64,000 nucleotides of DNA from Gloeopeniophorella convolvens (taxonomy: Eukaryota; Basidiomycota; Agaricomycetes; Russulales): assembly GCA_022496205.1 (NCBI GenBank), contig WTXD01000057.1, positions 62,001-126,000 on the forward strand, given 5' to 3'. Under the pieces are notes generated by a model. That model did no database searches. It was not told the origin of the DNA and saw only the letters and a list, made by a program, of their open reading frames with translations. This document shows positions 46,995-58,900 of this stretch, piece by piece (the stretch's first letter is position 1; the number at the start of each line of letters is the position of its first letter). The translations under genes were made by a program, and so were the position numbers.

Positions 46995-49900
46995 TCACCC
47001 GATGACAAGCACCATCTCACCCTCCGCCGCCTCCTCCGCAGCGCGTGCCGGTGCACGTACGGAAGACCTCGGCAGCGCCTTGCGCTCCTCCAGCGCCGCG
47101 CGCAGCCTCGCGACCGCCAGCACGCCCACCGCCGCGCCCCACAAGTTGCCCCTCGACGCGCTCGGAGCAGCAGCGCCCGCGCGCACTTCCAGCACGGTCT
47201 GATCCGCCGCGCGCGCGGCGCGCAGCGCCTCGTCCGTGTCGAGGCGCGCCGCGACGCTGCTCGGCGGCGGACGCTCCGCGGCGCCGAGCGCCCACGCGAG
47301 GCTCCAGCTGCGGGACGCGGCGAGCAGCCCGCGGCGCACGTTGCCCTCCTCCGCGTCGCCGTCGCCCGCCAGGAACGCGCGCAGGGCGCCGGCGCGCCCG
47401 GACAGCTCGCGCGCGGCGCGGGAGAGCGTGCGCTCGCGCTGCTTCGCGACGGCCCGGTGTGCCGACGCGTGTTTCTGGTCGGCGAGCGTCTTGGCGGAGA
47501 AGTAGCGGGATAGGACGCGCTCTGGGATGTGGCCGATGAGGTGGGCGGGGACGGTGAAGGCTTGTAGGTCGTGCTCGTGCTCGAGAGGGCGGATGACGCC
47601 TTGCGTCGAGATGCGCTCCCTGATCATCGCTTCGCTGTTCTTCGACTTTTCCTGCAGGCGGATCAGGAATTATCTTAGAAGACGAGAAATAAAGGTGCTG
47701 ACCCATCGGTGATAGACGATGCTGTTACCTGCGAGGAGGTTCTCGCTGGACTCTAAAGCGGACTCGAGCGAAAAACTGCGGCTATCGAGCGAGCTGCCCC
47801 TGGAATGCGAGCTAACGGGCTCGGTCTCCGCTCCTTCAACCCCAAGATGGAACGCGCGGTTGCGCTTGCTACCGAATTTCATGGCAGCATGAGAAAGAGT
47901 GGCGACAAAGGACCTCTTAGACTCGAGGGAAGGGCGCTCAGGGGCCGTCGCATCATCAAGACCAGACGCACCCCAACGAAGGGGCCTCAACGGTAGAGGG
48001 CGGACGGGGCTAGACGCAGGAGAAGAATCGGGGCTAGAATCGTCGAGGAAGAGGAACGAGGAGCCAAATGCGTCGGAAACGGGTATCTCAATGTGAGCAG
48101 GTATGAACCTCGGGAGCTTGGGCCGAGGCGGGGCGTTAGTGACGTGCTTGATGAAGGTTCCGATTGCGCGATAACAGTACTTTGCGGGGCTCGTGAATGG
48201 GAATAGTGTTGGCAATATGTGTGCCGCATCTGTTGAGACAACTCAATTAGCATTATGCCCCTGGTGTTGGTGCTCTGGGCGTAATTACCGTCATAAACTT
48301 GTAAGTGGACAGCTGTTGGCTGCATCCTGCTCTCGATGCCTTGAAATCTCGGATATAACTTCTTTACATCTTCGTCCAGTGGGAACTGTTCAGGGTGCGC
48401 AGCGCGATGGGCACTGTCTGAAGGTCAACTACTATACATGCACCACTCCCAGAAAAGGACTTGCGTGTAGATAATCTCGTCTCGGAGCACCTCTCCGTCA
48501 CCCGCGATGAAGAACAGAGGCGGAAGACCGCCGAGGTACGCCAGCGCGGGCGTGACGAGTGGGTGCCGGAGCAAGCGGTTCTCCGTGTAGAACTGGAACT
48601 GCTCGTCCTTCTCGTGTTCGCTCGTGCCGCATAATTCCGGCTGTGTGGGGCGGGTTGAGCCATCGAATGTCTCCATTACGCTACTGGCGGCCATACGAAG
48701 TTGTTCATGAACCCGTGCGGTCATCTCCCCAGATGGAGGCGGCCAAAGCCCACTAGGCTTGTGCAGCGAGAGCCCGGTCTCCGGAAGGACATCCTAGTAT
48801 CCCGATCAGAACCAGTGATAGCGCACACAAGGAATGGTGCCAACCGTAGCCGTGTTGGTAATAATGCTGGGAAAGGAGTGTGTCAAGTCGCACCATGGCG
48901 AGATTAACACGCCTCCTGCGGGCAGCGGCAAGCCCGAATCACGAATAACCTGCAGAAGGGCAAGGGAAAGACCCGCGCCGGAAGAGTCTCCACCAATAAC
49001 GATGTTGTTTGGGTTGACGGGCTTATGCGATGCACCGGCTGGTGGCCGGATGAGGTATAAATCTGTAGAAACACGACGTTCACATATGAATGAAACGTCC
49101 TAATTTCGCGACTCACAAGCAGCAAGAACGTCCTGAATGGCACATGGGAAGGGATATTGGGGTGCAAGGCGGTATCCGACGGCTTTAGTGATAAGATCAA
49201 GGTCAGAATTAATGAACGCAGCACATGGCACGCCCTGAGCCCTCACCGAAAACGCGGCCCTGGAACTTCCGGGCGTACCTTTCCAAGGCACTCCGCCCTC
49301 CGTCTATGCTCCCAAAGTAATAGCCGCCTAAGACGCCCGATCGTGAGCTCTCTTCGATCCAAGGCAGTTCAAGAACAGGCTCACCGCCATGGATGTACAA
49401 CAGACACGGCGTGTCGTCCATCTCGGGCTCGTACGTGCCGCTGGAAGGCTCGCGATCACCTTCTTCGCTGCTAGAATCCTCGGGCGAGGCCGCTCTGTGC
49501 GCGTCCCTCGTCTCCTGGGGCTCCTTTCCGCGCCGCTGAGGCTTCTCCTTCTCCTTTTTGGGGATGACCCACTCGGCCTCAACCCTACGACCACAGAAGA
49601 TGAGCACAGCCCGGGACGCCATGCAGACCTAATGATATGACACGCACCCTGGTGTGCTGCGCACCTGCCACCACTTGGTGCCGCCGACCACCCTCTGCAT
49701 CACCTCTTCACCTCCGAACGCATCGATGAGATGCGTAGCTGCTGTGTCGCAATAGGGCAGCGGGATGTGTGTCCGAACGACATTCGACCACGGCGCGGAT
49801 AGCGAGCGCGATTGGGAGAAGCTCTGGAGCTCCTCGACCGTGTGTCTGCAGCGCCGCGCGCGTCAGCAACTGCGCACGGCGCGAAGAGCGGACCTCGGAC

Positions 49901-50160
49901 ATACTCGGTAGCGACCTGTATGAGTTGCTGCGGAACCCCGAACGTCGATAAGCGCCCGATCGACCTCAGCGCTACGCGCCAGCGAACACCACGCACCTTT
50001 ACAATGTAGAACACCTGGTCATACAGCAGGTCCTCGTCGCGCAGCGCGACACGCGAGCTGGTCGGGTCGGGCTTGACCACTTTCCATAGTAGTGCTTAAG
50101 GAGCGTCTGCACGAAGAGCGGCGCGAGCTTGAGGCCCGCATGCTGGGAAAGGGAAGGCAT
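46995..50160 (-). CDS. HSL-family alpha/beta hydrolase, tandem copy 2
   Basis: Same plan and nearly the same length as copy 1. The start is the ATG at 50160 (MPSLSQHAGLKLAP) and the stop is at 46995. Seen in order: LLKHYYGK, LLYDQVFYIVKV, HGGGYYFGSIDGGR (across an intron, about 49395-49300), [13 protein letters not shown], nucleophile elbow GDSSGAG (about 48990; the other two copies have GDSAGGG), FFIAGDGEVLRDEI and [17 protein letters not shown]. The C-terminal extension (MIRERISTQGVIRPLE) is kept and very GC-rich. A one-base slip is needed between HYYG and KVVKPD near 50085, so the first exon as given does not read through. GXSXG is still satisfied by GDSSG, so catalysis is possible if the frame is restored in the real genome. 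Confidence 0.75.
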
Positions 50161-50909
50161 GGGGAACTAGGTGGCGTCGGAGGAAGCGCGAAGCTTCAGG
50201 CGATTTTGAGAGGGAAATATACGCTAGAGTAGGTGGTAAAAGGGCAGGGCATCTCGGAAGCAAGGGCCTTTATCAGCGCGGGCGGTTGAAACAACGGTCG
50301 GCTCGGACGACAATTGTGGCGATGTCATCGCGGAATATGTGGATTGCGCTCAAGGTTGCAGTTTCCCCGTGAGGCTGCGGGACGGGACCGCTTCGCTTGG
50401 ATTACCTACTCAGGAGAGTTGATGTTTCCTCCCACAAAGTCATCATCTATAACGTTGCGCGCCAATCACAAACTGCGCCTGTGCGCCACCGCCGAAGCCT
50501 ACCGGCCATACCCGAACCCTCTGAGACACGGCACCCTCGACCACCCACTGCAAGCCTAACGGCGCCCTATGAGGTATATATTCCGGCACGCGCAGCAGAC
50601 GGTGCCGTGCAATCTCCTAAGTCCTTATATCTCGTTACATGATTCCGCACACGCCGCCGCGGGCTCCACGAGGCGGCTAAACATGACCCCATGGCCCTAT
50701 CCAACATTACACAAGTGAAACATCGATCCCGACGAGGCGTAAAGTAACAGTTCAATCCGGCGGCACAGCCATCATCAATAAGCCAGCAGTGGCAAGTTAG
50801 AGTGTGTGCATCACATCTCGCGGCATCATGCATCTGTTTGCATCAGCCAACAAGTGCGAGAATCTATCATCGTCCCACGCAGCAGCTGGCGGCACGCCGA
50901 GCCCACGCC
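50161..50909. other. Intergenic region between hydrolase copies 2 and 3
   Basis: No gene. A TATA-like GATAAAGG on the minus strand near 50266-50273 may serve copy 2. Confidence 0.4.
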
Positions 50910-53900
50910 TCAAACAGCCTCGACCGCGCTCTCGCACCCGCTCTGCGTCGGCGGGGCAGGGGCCGGCGCCGCCGTGCCCTCCGACGGGCGCCGCTCGCGG
51001 AGGAACGACCTGAAGCGTCTCCGGCGCGCGCCGACGACATGCGGCTTGCCCTTCGCGCCGCCGGAGCCGGAGCCGGGGGCCGGCGCGTCCTCGTGCCGGT
51101 CCGGCGTCGCCGTGAGGAAGCTGACGACGACGCCCCAGAGGTTGTTCGCGCTGAGCGCGCGCTCGGACGCGAGCACCGCCTCGTCCGCAACGCGCGCGAG
51201 CTTCAGCGCCTCCGCGGTGTCGCGCCGCGCGACGATGCTGCTCGGCGGCGGACGCTCGTCCGCGTCGAGCGCCCACGCCATGTTCCAGCTCGCGCCAGGG
51301 CCCGCGCCGCCATGCGCGTCCTCGCGGTCGAGGTAGTGCTGCAGCGCCGCGATGTGCTGCCCCATGTCGCGCCCGCGCGGTCGAGGTTCCGCCGGCGCTG
51401 CTTGTCGATGCGCTTGATCGTGCCAGCGAACTTGACGTCGAAGTGCTCCTTGCCCTTGATGAACCGCCGGATCGCGCGTTCCGAGAGCGTGCCGACGAGC
51501 GCGGGCGGCACCTGCAGCGCGGGCAGCTCGCTCTCGTCCTCGAGCGGGCGGATGATGCCCTGCGTCGACACGCGCTCGCGGATCATGCTCCGGCGCGTGG
51601 CAATCTTGGCCTGTGGGGCAGAGTGGTCTCAGTCAGTTGGTTTTGGGACGCGCGGCGCGGCAGGCGCACCCAGTTGCCCTGATAAACTCCCGCCTCGCCG
51701 GCCATGGTCTCTTGCCTGTGGGGCTCGGAGCCATCGCCAAATCTCGGGCCAGCCACATCGACCGATGCTTCCGACGGGCCATCCTGAGACCCCGGGGTGA
51801 CCTGCCCCCCGTCGAAGCGCCATTCGGAGTTGCCGTCTGCCCGGCGAGGTCGCGCGTGCGTGGTCGCGCCCACAACGAACTTCGACGCTTGATGCTCCCG
51901 CCACCTGCGAGATGCCGGACGAGAGCGACTTGCGCGACTTTGCAGGGTGGCCTAGTAGTGGCGGGACCCCGTCGCCTTCTCGTGGCGTAAGCGTGGTGGG
52001 AGAGGCGCTGAACGCAAAGTCGGGCGCCGGGGTGTGGCCGGATGGCGTTAGCAGGACGGGGCTGAGCGGTGCTTGCGACATGCTCGTGACGTGCTTGCAG
52101 AACAGGGCCATCGCGCGATAACAGTACTTCCCAGGCGTTGTAAACGGGAAGAGGACCGGGAGCACGTGAGCGACGTCTGGCGCGGCCAGCCCGTCAGCCG
52201 GGGTCAATACGAGCAATACACGGAATACGACACACACCATCGTAAACCTGGAGGTGCACGGGCGTGGGCCGTAGGTGTGTTTCGATGCTCTCGAACGCGG
52301 GGTACATCTTCTTGGTCTCCTCGCTCACCGGGTATTGATCCGGATGCGCAGCGCGGTGCGCCCTAATATAGGACCGGCCTAAACGCAAGTCCGATATACC
52401 GTAAGGAAACACGCACGCATAGATAATCTCGTCCCGCAGCACTTCCCGGTCGCCCGCAATGAAGAACAACGGAGGCAGACCACCAAGGTAAGACAGTGCT
52501 GGGCTGACTAGTGGGTGCCTGAGCAGGCCATTCGGCGCGTAGAGTTGGATCTGTTGTGTCACTTCGACCTTCTCGCCCTCGGGAGTTTCTAGCCAGACAC
52601 TCTGATTCGGCTCTAGGACCCCAGGGGCAGGTAAAGACACCGTCGAGCCAACGTTCATAGGCCCTTGTTGTGTAGGCAAGAACTTGGGCGTGATGTTCTC
52701 TGATTTGGTTTCGCGCGTGGTTGCGGCCGGCCGAGACGCGCTTTCGAGCGATGATGGAGGCGTCATGAATAGTCTGACGGAGGCGGCTGTGGACTGTATT
52801 GCTGAGGTCACTGGGGGGCGGAGGCCAGAGAGAGCTCGGTTTTGCAAGGAAAGACCGTGACGGGTATCACATCCTAAGGCAACCAAGTCAGTCAATATGG
52901 CTCTCAGAAGGCCGGACACAAGATGAACATACGGTGTCGGTATTGGTGAAGATGCTCGGGAACGAATGTGTGAAGTCACACCAGGGCGAGATCAGCACTC
53001 CGCCTGCAGGCGCGGGAAGACCAGAGTCGCGGATGATCTGCAGGAGTGCCAACGACAGTCCACCGCCCGCAGAGTCGCCCGCAATGACGATGTGCTCTGG
53101 TCTGACCGGACGATGAGCGGCGCCTTCTGGTGGGCGAATCAAGAAGAGATCTTCACAGGCGCGTCAGTTTTAACGCTGCGTCGGACGTGGCGCTACTCAC
53201 AAGCTGCGACGAGGTCCTGGATGGCGCAGGGGAATGGGTATTGAGGGCGAGGCGGTAGTTCACAGCTTCGAGGAGCACGGACGTCAGCATTAGGCCTATA
53301 TGGTCTGCTCGACCTTACCGAGGACACGGCCATGGATTTTGCGCGCATAGCGCTGAATGCTGTACCTGTTGATCCAAAGATATCAGCTCGGAGAGCTTAA
53401 CAGCACCATTAACTGAAACGGACCTTTCCTGATCCACACTTCCGAAATAATAGCCACCTTATGACCAACATGAGAACGGCAAAGGACAGTGGCTTGGGCG
53501 CTTACCTCCATGAGAGTACAAAATACACCTCATCTCGTCCATCTCGGGCTGGTACGCGCCACTGTCCTTTGACGACTCTCTTTCGGACGCCTCCGAAGGG
53601 CGATCACGCCCTTCGTCTCCAGAATCCGACGACGGTGGCGACAGGATGTGCTCGAAACCAGGAGCGCGGATGCCGAGGCCCTCGACTGGGTGGTTCCGGC
53701 GCTCAGCGACAGAGCTGCCTCTGCTAGGCCGGTCCTTCTCCTTTTCGCGCCGCCTGGCCTCCTGCCAATCCTTCTTGGCGCTGACCCATTCCGCGTCCAA
53801 TCTGCCAAGGCGACGCGATCATTATGACGCGACGAACGCGAATGCGGGAGGGGGGACGGGTGCGTACCCGCGGATGCCGCGAACCTGCCACCACTTCGTC

Positions 53901-54364
53901 CCGCCGACGAGCCGCTTCATGACCTCCTCGCCGCCGAAGGCCTTGATCAGCAGGGCTGCAGCGTCATCGCATGACGACATCGGGATTACGAGGCGGACGA
54001 CGTGGACCCATGGCGGCGAGGGCGTGCGGACGTTGGAAAACGACTGTAGTTCTTCTACGGTGTGTCTTGCAGCCGGATACTGAACATCTAACGCGACGTA
54101 GAGAAACACTGTGTGGCACACCTTGTGGACGCGTCTAGGAAGTCCTGTACAGATAAGACGTTGAATGAACGACACACGGAAGGCGACTTCCGAGCGCACC
54201 TTTACAATGTTGAATGCCTCGTCGTACAACAACTCATCGCTCCGCAATGGCACACCGAGCTTCGTGCCATTCTTCAATGCCCTGTCGAAGTAGTGCTTGA
54301 CCAGCGTCTCGAAGAACAGCGGCCCGATCTTCAGGCTGACTCTTCTCGTCAGGGAATTCGGCAT
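50910..54364 (-). CDS. HSL-family alpha/beta hydrolase, tandem copy 3
   Basis: The start is the ATG at 54364 ([15 protein letters not shown]) and the stop is at 50910. Conserved parts are [23 protein letters not shown], a Glu/Ser/Arg-rich insert, [13 protein letters not shown] (across an intron, about 53510-53430), [14 protein letters not shown] (about 53090), [13 protein letters not shown] (about 52450) and [19 protein letters not shown] (about 52160). The linker before the acid is longer than in copies 1 and 2 and Ser/Pro-rich. The extension [17 protein letters not shown] is present, but a one-base slip near 51375 (in a GC-rich run, between NLDRAG and DMGQHI) is needed to continue to the shared end. 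Closest in wording to copy 1. A TATA-like CTTATAAC sits near 54509-54516. Confidence 0.75.
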
Positions 54365-55975
54365 GATACTGGGTTATTGAGTGCGCAGTGACGTGGATCA
54401 GTACTGTGTGAGTAGATGTACGGATATCAGCGATCGCGCAGGGTGTTGGGTGTATAGGCAGTGAAAGTTGTAGAGGCGGTGCAGTGCTTCCGGCGCAGAA
54501 GGCCAGAAGTTATAAGTGCGGCGGCGAGGCTAAGCGCGCATCCGTTTTCGCGCTGGTATCCTGGGCGTTCCTGAGGAGTTTGGGAGGATCTAACAGGAAA
54601 TGCCTGTGGGAGTGTTGGATGAGCTCGGTGACCTGGGCTCGAGGACAAGTTGTCGTCGGGTCCATGACATCGGACATCCGGTCATTCGCTCTCTCCATTT
54701 CCGGGCCGGCATTGTCCCCAATCTTCCGCTCGGTCACCGCTTTTTACATCTAATGATCTACAGCCGAGGAGAACATTCTGCGTGCCAAATCAAACATACA
54801 CCTACTCGATCTTCGGAAGGCCCAACAGCAGGTCCAATCATCTGGCGTTCCTAACATCCCGCAGGCGACCGGCTGCCGATGTTCGTGAGACCATCCCGCC
54901 GGTGGCATCAGGTCGAGTGATCTCATCGCACCACGCAGTGCCTTGACGATTTGTCATGCGAGCCCTGATGTGAGAGCCGTGACGATCTCGAGTTGGGCAC
55001 TGATACGGGCAGCGGCAATAACTTGGACGAATTCAAGTACATACTACTCGCTGAAGGATGCATACCGGGCGTGGAGCCCATGACACCTGCCTACCGAACT
55101 GGACAACTTATGGATCCACAGCCGGTTGCTGAAATCTCCGTTGAAGCCTGTCCTTGCCCTGTCCTATGCCCTGACTTGAAGAGGAGTGCCTCGATCAGGG
55201 GCTGTTGTGCATTGAGACGTGTTTACGTAGAAGTCGTAGCTTGGCGCACAACATTGCAGGGGAAATGTGTCTCCGCTTGTCATCGGAAATGCACCAGGCC
55301 GCGATGTAGGGGACAATGAGGGAGTGGCGTCGACGTACAAGCAGGTACAAGACGTGGCATGTTTGAAAATAGCCCATGTGCCAGCCTGTGCCAGCTCGAC
55401 GTTCGCGACGCCGCACGGGGAACTTGCCGTACTAGACAGCAGGATTCAGAGCCATGAAGCATGCAACCTAAGTCTTGCCGCAAAGTAGCGATCCGTAGAC
55501 ATTCCGTGAATGCCAATGACCGATGACAATCGCCAGCGCTCCGTAGAGGGGCCTAGTTTGCATCGACATTCTACCAAAGGGTACATACGTGGTACAAGCC
55601 CAGTGGCCGCCCGGGGACTACCGTCGACGACAGGATGGGCCGGGAAGGCATTGGCATGTAAACGCCGCACTGTGAGCGCTGAAGCGCTGAAGCCGTGTAT
55701 ATGGAATTTGGCTCCCTTGACCTTGTGCCACATCCTGACCATCTCCCCTACGTTACAAGTGCGACCGTGAAGGAACCACAAGGACTCACAGTCAATCATG
55801 GCTACATCGTGAGTGTGGTTGCGATTTGTGTTCCACAATTGTCGGAAAGCCTGACTCTTGGATTATTTTGGGCAGCGCGTCTCAGGACGGGGAATATGGG
55901 AGCTCGCATCTATCGCCAGTTGTCCGCCCTGTGCTAACTGGTGGGTATAACCACTTCGAGACGGTGAACCATTGA
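54365..55975. other. Intergenic region upstream of the NLR gene
   Basis: No supported gene. An unseen first exon of the NLR gene should lie near its right end, because the C2-coding exon has no in-frame ATG and is preceded by stop codons. Confidence 0.5.
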
Positions 55976-58900
55976 TACTCAATCGCTCTCTTGCTGCAGT
56001 CGTGCGGGCAAGCGACCTGCCTCGTCTCAAAGCAACATTCGAGGAGAGCGAATTCTATGTGACTGCGACCGATGGGGTGAGAACCGGGAGGACGTCGGCT
56101 GTTCGAAGCAGAGAGTGGTCGGTGCGATGGGACGAGACACTCTCCGGCTTGTAAGGCGCACCGTATTTATCCCCTTGGTTCACCAATGACAGGCGCCCGC
56201 AGTCAAGTCAGCCCCACCACGCGTCTCGTGGTGCACGTGGTCGCACGGAGAAGGCTACTCAAAGATATACCCATTGGGCTGCTGGTAATACCCTTCGAGT
56301 CGCTTCGCCCGTTCTCCCTTCGAGGTACGAGTCGCAGCTGGGTCTTGTGTTTTCCAGTCGCTGACTGCCTCATGTAGAGTTTAACCTTCCAGTTAGCTCT
56401 GCGTTCCAACGACCAATTCTCGTGCTCTCTATCTCCTTACAGGATGCTCTTCCGCATGAGGTGACCCCAATCGCCGGTCCTCACGAGGTCTCTGCAGGAT
56501 CGAACCAAGTCAGCGATGTCCCACCTGGAGCAACTCCGGGCGGCCTTCCCGACGACAGTCTGGCAGAGGGCCGGACGAGAGCCGCGGAGAATTTGAGCTC
56601 TGCGGACGAAGCGATATTCAACGTGAAGGCTGCTAGTTTTTCTCTGGCGAAGTCTATAGAAGCCGCCGACGACGCGCCGGATGACCTTCAAAAGATCGCT
56701 GAGTTCTATGATACGTGGAGCCTGGTGCTTAAGAACGTCAAATGGGTGGTGGATGCGGTCGATAAGATCGCAGAGGTAATCATATTGTCCCGTCACGGTG
56801 CCGATCGCTGACCTGGTGGTGGCCACTACTAGGTACACCCTTGGGCCAAGATGGCATGGAGCGTCCTCTCCGTTATTCCGAAGGCGAGTTTTCCGACACG
56901 AATAGGATTCTACGTTTCTCATCATCGTGTTTCTGTGTCTAGGCGTTCCTTGCCCAGGTTGAGCGAGATGAGAGCGTCAAATTGCTCCTTGTTGCGATTC
57001 GGGACGCATTCGATCTCGCGGATTCGGTGGACACCATACAGCTCCGCAAGCTTGGAACCAAACAGACTTCAATTCTAAACGAGATGTTGCACCACGTCTG
57101 TGATTGTGGGGATTTTATTAAAGAATACGCAGGAGACGAACGATTTCGTACGTTTCCTTCCTTAGGCCTCGTATGTGTTCAGAGTCTCACCGCAGATATA
57201 TAACCTACAGGGGAACGGCTTCGAAAGCATCTTGTTGGGGGAATCAATGAACAAATCAAGAGCTATGTCGATAGACTCACGTATCTCCGGGGCCAATTCC
57301 TGGATCACAGCACCGTCGCCATCCAGAATACCGTATATCAGATCCAAGATGATCTCTCCCATGTTCCTAGACGATTGGACGGACTCGCTATCCAACTTGA
57401 GCAGATTGCTAGTGAAGTTGCGGGTGTTGGTACGAAACTTGTGTCATGGCGAGTTTATCTTGAGGTCTTACCGGATGTGTACAGGAATGGACGTCAAGCT
57501 CGGAGAAATTCCATACCCGCAAGGGACACGTTTCCGCCCTAACAAGCGGTGTCTATCGGGGACTCGCGTGGCCTTCTTGAACCATATCACCAGTTGGGTG
57601 AACGACCCCTCATCTGCGCGTGCGCTCGTGCTCTTCGGCCAGGCGGGGACGGGGAAGTCTTCAATCGCAAATGAGATCGCTCATCACTTCGACGAGACTC
57701 GTCGTCTCACCTCTTCATTTGTCTTCTCACGCACGGAAAGAGTCGGGCGTGACGGCTCCCTCCTTTTTACCGGGCTGGTACGCGACCTTGCAGATCGGTA
57801 CCCTACGTTCAAAGCGTCCTTGTGGAAGGCCATCGAAGCCAACACGTCCATTCGGCGTGGCGCACAGGATTACCATACCATATTCCAGTCAATGCTGCTG
57901 GAACCACTGCGAAACGTTCCCTTGATCGGTCCCATTTTCGTTGTCGTCGATGCGTTGGATGAATCTGATGACACATCCGGGACGACCGGGTTGCACACCT
58001 TCCTCGCTGGCAACATCCACAAGCTCCCTTCAAACTTCCGCATGCTGATCACCTCCAGACCGGAGAAAGATATCGTGAACGCATTCCATGAAGCAAAAAG
58101 TATAGATGATGTGTATATGAACGACAAACTCCTGTCTTCTAGTACGCATGAAGACATTCGCGCCTACATCCAGGGGCACCTTTCTCCTGCCGCGTTCCGA
58201 TTGTGCGGTGAGGAGCTCGCAGTCAAGGCAGATGGCTTATTCCAGTGGGCGGCTGTCGCGTGCGACTGCATCCAAAACCCGCCCCCTGGTCTAGAAGAAC
58301 GTGATTGCATAGATGACGTCTTGCATCCGTCTCCCGACCGTGAAGGCCTGAACCCTCTGGACACCCTATACGACAAGATCCTTACCAATTACTTCAATCA
58401 CGACTCGGCCCTACCTCGGTTCCGATCTATCATGGGGCTTCTTCTTGCGTCGTTCGAACCCCCTTCCATCGACTCCATGACTTGTTTGTGCGAGTATACG
58501 ACGCCACCAGCTCGTCTGAGCGAGGGGTCTATTCGTGCAGTTGTCGGCCACCTTGGCTCCTTGTTGAGCAACGTCACGCTACCCAACTCATCACTCCCCA
58601 TCGTTCCGTTACATGCATCTTTCCGTGACTTCCTCACCGACCAGAAGAGGGCTGGCAAGTTTTGGATCAACATAGGCGACGTTCACCGCCAGTTGGCGAG
58701 CGGCACTCTGGGTCTCATCCATCACGAGGCAGGCTTCAACATCTGTGGTCTCCAGTCTTCGAATCAGCGCAACTCAGACATCTCAGACCTCCCGTCCCGC
58801 GTGGCCGAGCACATTTCGCACGCTCTATCCTACGCCTGCCGCTTCTGGGCCGCCCACCTCCAGCGGAGCACTCCCGACGCAGTTCTCGTCAACGAGGCCC

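Noticed and set aside
47017..47706. Long Arg/Ala-rich open frames on both strands over the hydrolase copy 2 extension
   Set aside because: Shadow frames caused by very high GC. The minus-strand frame ending at 46995 is conserved with copies 1 and 3 and is the real one.
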